Source: JBCBKZ01 sp039026975
GTDB taxonomy: Bacteria; Bacteroidota; Bacteroidia; J057
Assembly: GCA_039026975.1 (NCBI GenBank)
Contig: JBCCLI010000318.1
Location: 1 to 7,845, forward strand
Direction of reading: 5' to 3'
DNA: 7,845 nt
Made by a program: the position numbers and the translations under genes. Positions 7,027 to 7,845 of the stretch are shown here, piece by piece (within the stretch, counting starts at the first letter, position 1; every line of letters starts with the position of its first letter). The notes beneath the pieces were generated by a model. The model ran no database searches, was not told the DNA's origin, and saw only the letters and a program-made list of their open reading frames with translations.

Positions 7027-7142
7027 GAATCCCACCCACTTGGAGACCACAAAGTCAATACACCCACTCATAGGGGAACCTTTAAGGTTAAGCACCAGAT
7101 ATTTATGTTTTATAAAAATAGGTGTAGAGGGGTATTCAGAGG

Positions 7143-7802
7143 TTAATTAAGGAGGTAATCATAAGTCTTGTAGTAAATATTATACCCGCCTCTTTCCAGG
7201 TCTGCTACTATAGCTTCTATCATAAACTCCTCCTCAGAATCATAGTCTGATTTTAGGTTTACACCAAATATCATTCCTATGGACTGCCAGAAAAAGGCTG
7301 ATGCCCCATTTTTGTATTCCTTGATTAGATAGTAGGTAGCTCTGCCCGTTTGACGGTAGACAAGCTTTACCAGCACTTTTCCTTGGGAGCGAGTCATTTT
7401 TCTCAGGTCTTGCTCATACCTCCCGAACAGGGCCTTCTCTTTGGTAGAGAGGTATTCCTTTTTTTCTTCCTCCGTGTCAAAAGCGTGTAACTCCGTTTCT
7501 ACTTCCGCAAGGGTCTCTGACACTTTTAGCGCATAAGGGTACACCCTATGTATATTCCACCTAAGCTTTGTGTACTTAGCCATCTTTTTCCTGCCTCTCC
7601 TCATAGCCCTTTTTCCCGGCTTCTTGGCCGTAATATCTATTCCCTTCAACTCTCCAAACATGATAAGCTCTCCATCTACTTCATATACCCTAAAATCTGG
7701 TAATACTTCCATATCCGCCTTACTCACCTTCTGCCCATAAGCAGAAGGTAGCACAGCTGATACTACTACCAGCCAAATCCATATTTGGAAAACTCTTCTC
7801 AT
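7143..7802 (-). CDS. DUF4294 family exported protein (219 aa)
   Basis: Recognised from memory as a DUF4294-type protein, a Bacteroidota family without known function. Residues 1-23 form a signal peptide (RR, hydrophobic core, AYG before Q24) with no lipobox, so the product should be periplasmic. A short beta-rich stretch (about 32-58, including VLPDFRVYEVDGE) leads to a very basic linker (60-76, many Lys/Arg). The conserved part follows: KLRWNIHRVYPYA (79-91), a charged helical region (about 93-135) probably forming a coiled or long helix, SQGKVLVKLVYRQTG (139-153), SAFFWQ (168-173) and FGVNLKSDYD (179-188). These blocks and the overall length fit the family. The gene is convergent with the CapA-like gene, 131 bp away, so they are not one operon. 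Its promoter is not visible in the 43 bases left before the window edge, and no strong Shine-Dalgarno site is seen there. Confidence 0.85.
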   Translation of the reverse strand: MRRVFQIWIWLVVVSAVLPSAYGQKVSKADMEVLPDFRVYEVDGELIMFGELKGIDITAKKPGKRAMRRGRKKMAKYTKLRWNIHRVYPYALKVSETLAEVETELHAFDTEEEKKEYLSTKEKALFGRYEQDLRKMTRSQGKVLVKLVYRQTGRATYYLIKEYKNGASAFFWQSIGMIFGVNLKSDYDSEEEFMIEAIVADLERGGYNIYYKTYDYLLN

Positions 7803-7845
7803 AAAGAGATATCTGCTGATCTATCTAAAGTTAATACTCCTATAA

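Noticed and set aside
7077..7089. AACCTTTAAGGTT palindrome in the convergent gap
   Set aside because: The usable stem is about four A/T-rich pairs without a T-run, so it is unlikely to terminate transcription and may be chance.

Overview
The window looks like a Bacteroidota chromosome, most likely a Cytophagales-type bacterium. The signs are a DUF4294-type protein, exported lipoproteins of a Bacteroidota style (Asp/Gly-rich segment, relaxed lipobox), mostly weak Shine-Dalgarno sites, and a promoter box fitting the Bacteroidota -7 consensus TAnnTTTG. This placement is inference from gene content; there is no rRNA or tRNA marker here. No mobile element, CRISPR array, tRNA or rRNA was seen.

Layout. 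Positions 1-3144 on the minus strand hold most of a single-chain pyruvate carboxylase (pyc). The 5' end is present, and the C-terminal biotin-carrier domain lies beyond the left edge. A 330-bp divergent intergenic region (3145-3474) separates it from four plus-strand genes for cell-envelope proteins: a 165-aa lipoprotein (3475-3972), a 236-aa lipoprotein (4087-4797), a 235-aa protein with a signal peptide (4873-5580), and a 409-aa membrane-anchored protein of the CapA fold (5782-7011). The last has its own promoter candidate, overlapped by a 16-bp inverted repeat. A DUF4294-family exported protein (7143-7802) is convergent to it on the minus strand, with a short gap and a possible terminator between.

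How the genes fit together. Pyc is central metabolism: it refills oxaloacetate and seems unrelated to its neighbours. The three small exported genes share a strand with gaps of 114 and 75 bp, so they may be co-transcribed, but none has a function that can be read from sequence. The most notable item is the CapA-like protein. It keeps the family framework (NLE and YSLGNF motifs), but the Asp and His residues that would form the metallophosphatase-type metal site are replaced at every motif I could align. It looks like a pseudoenzyme, possibly a periplasmic binding or regulatory protein, behind what may be a repressible promoter.
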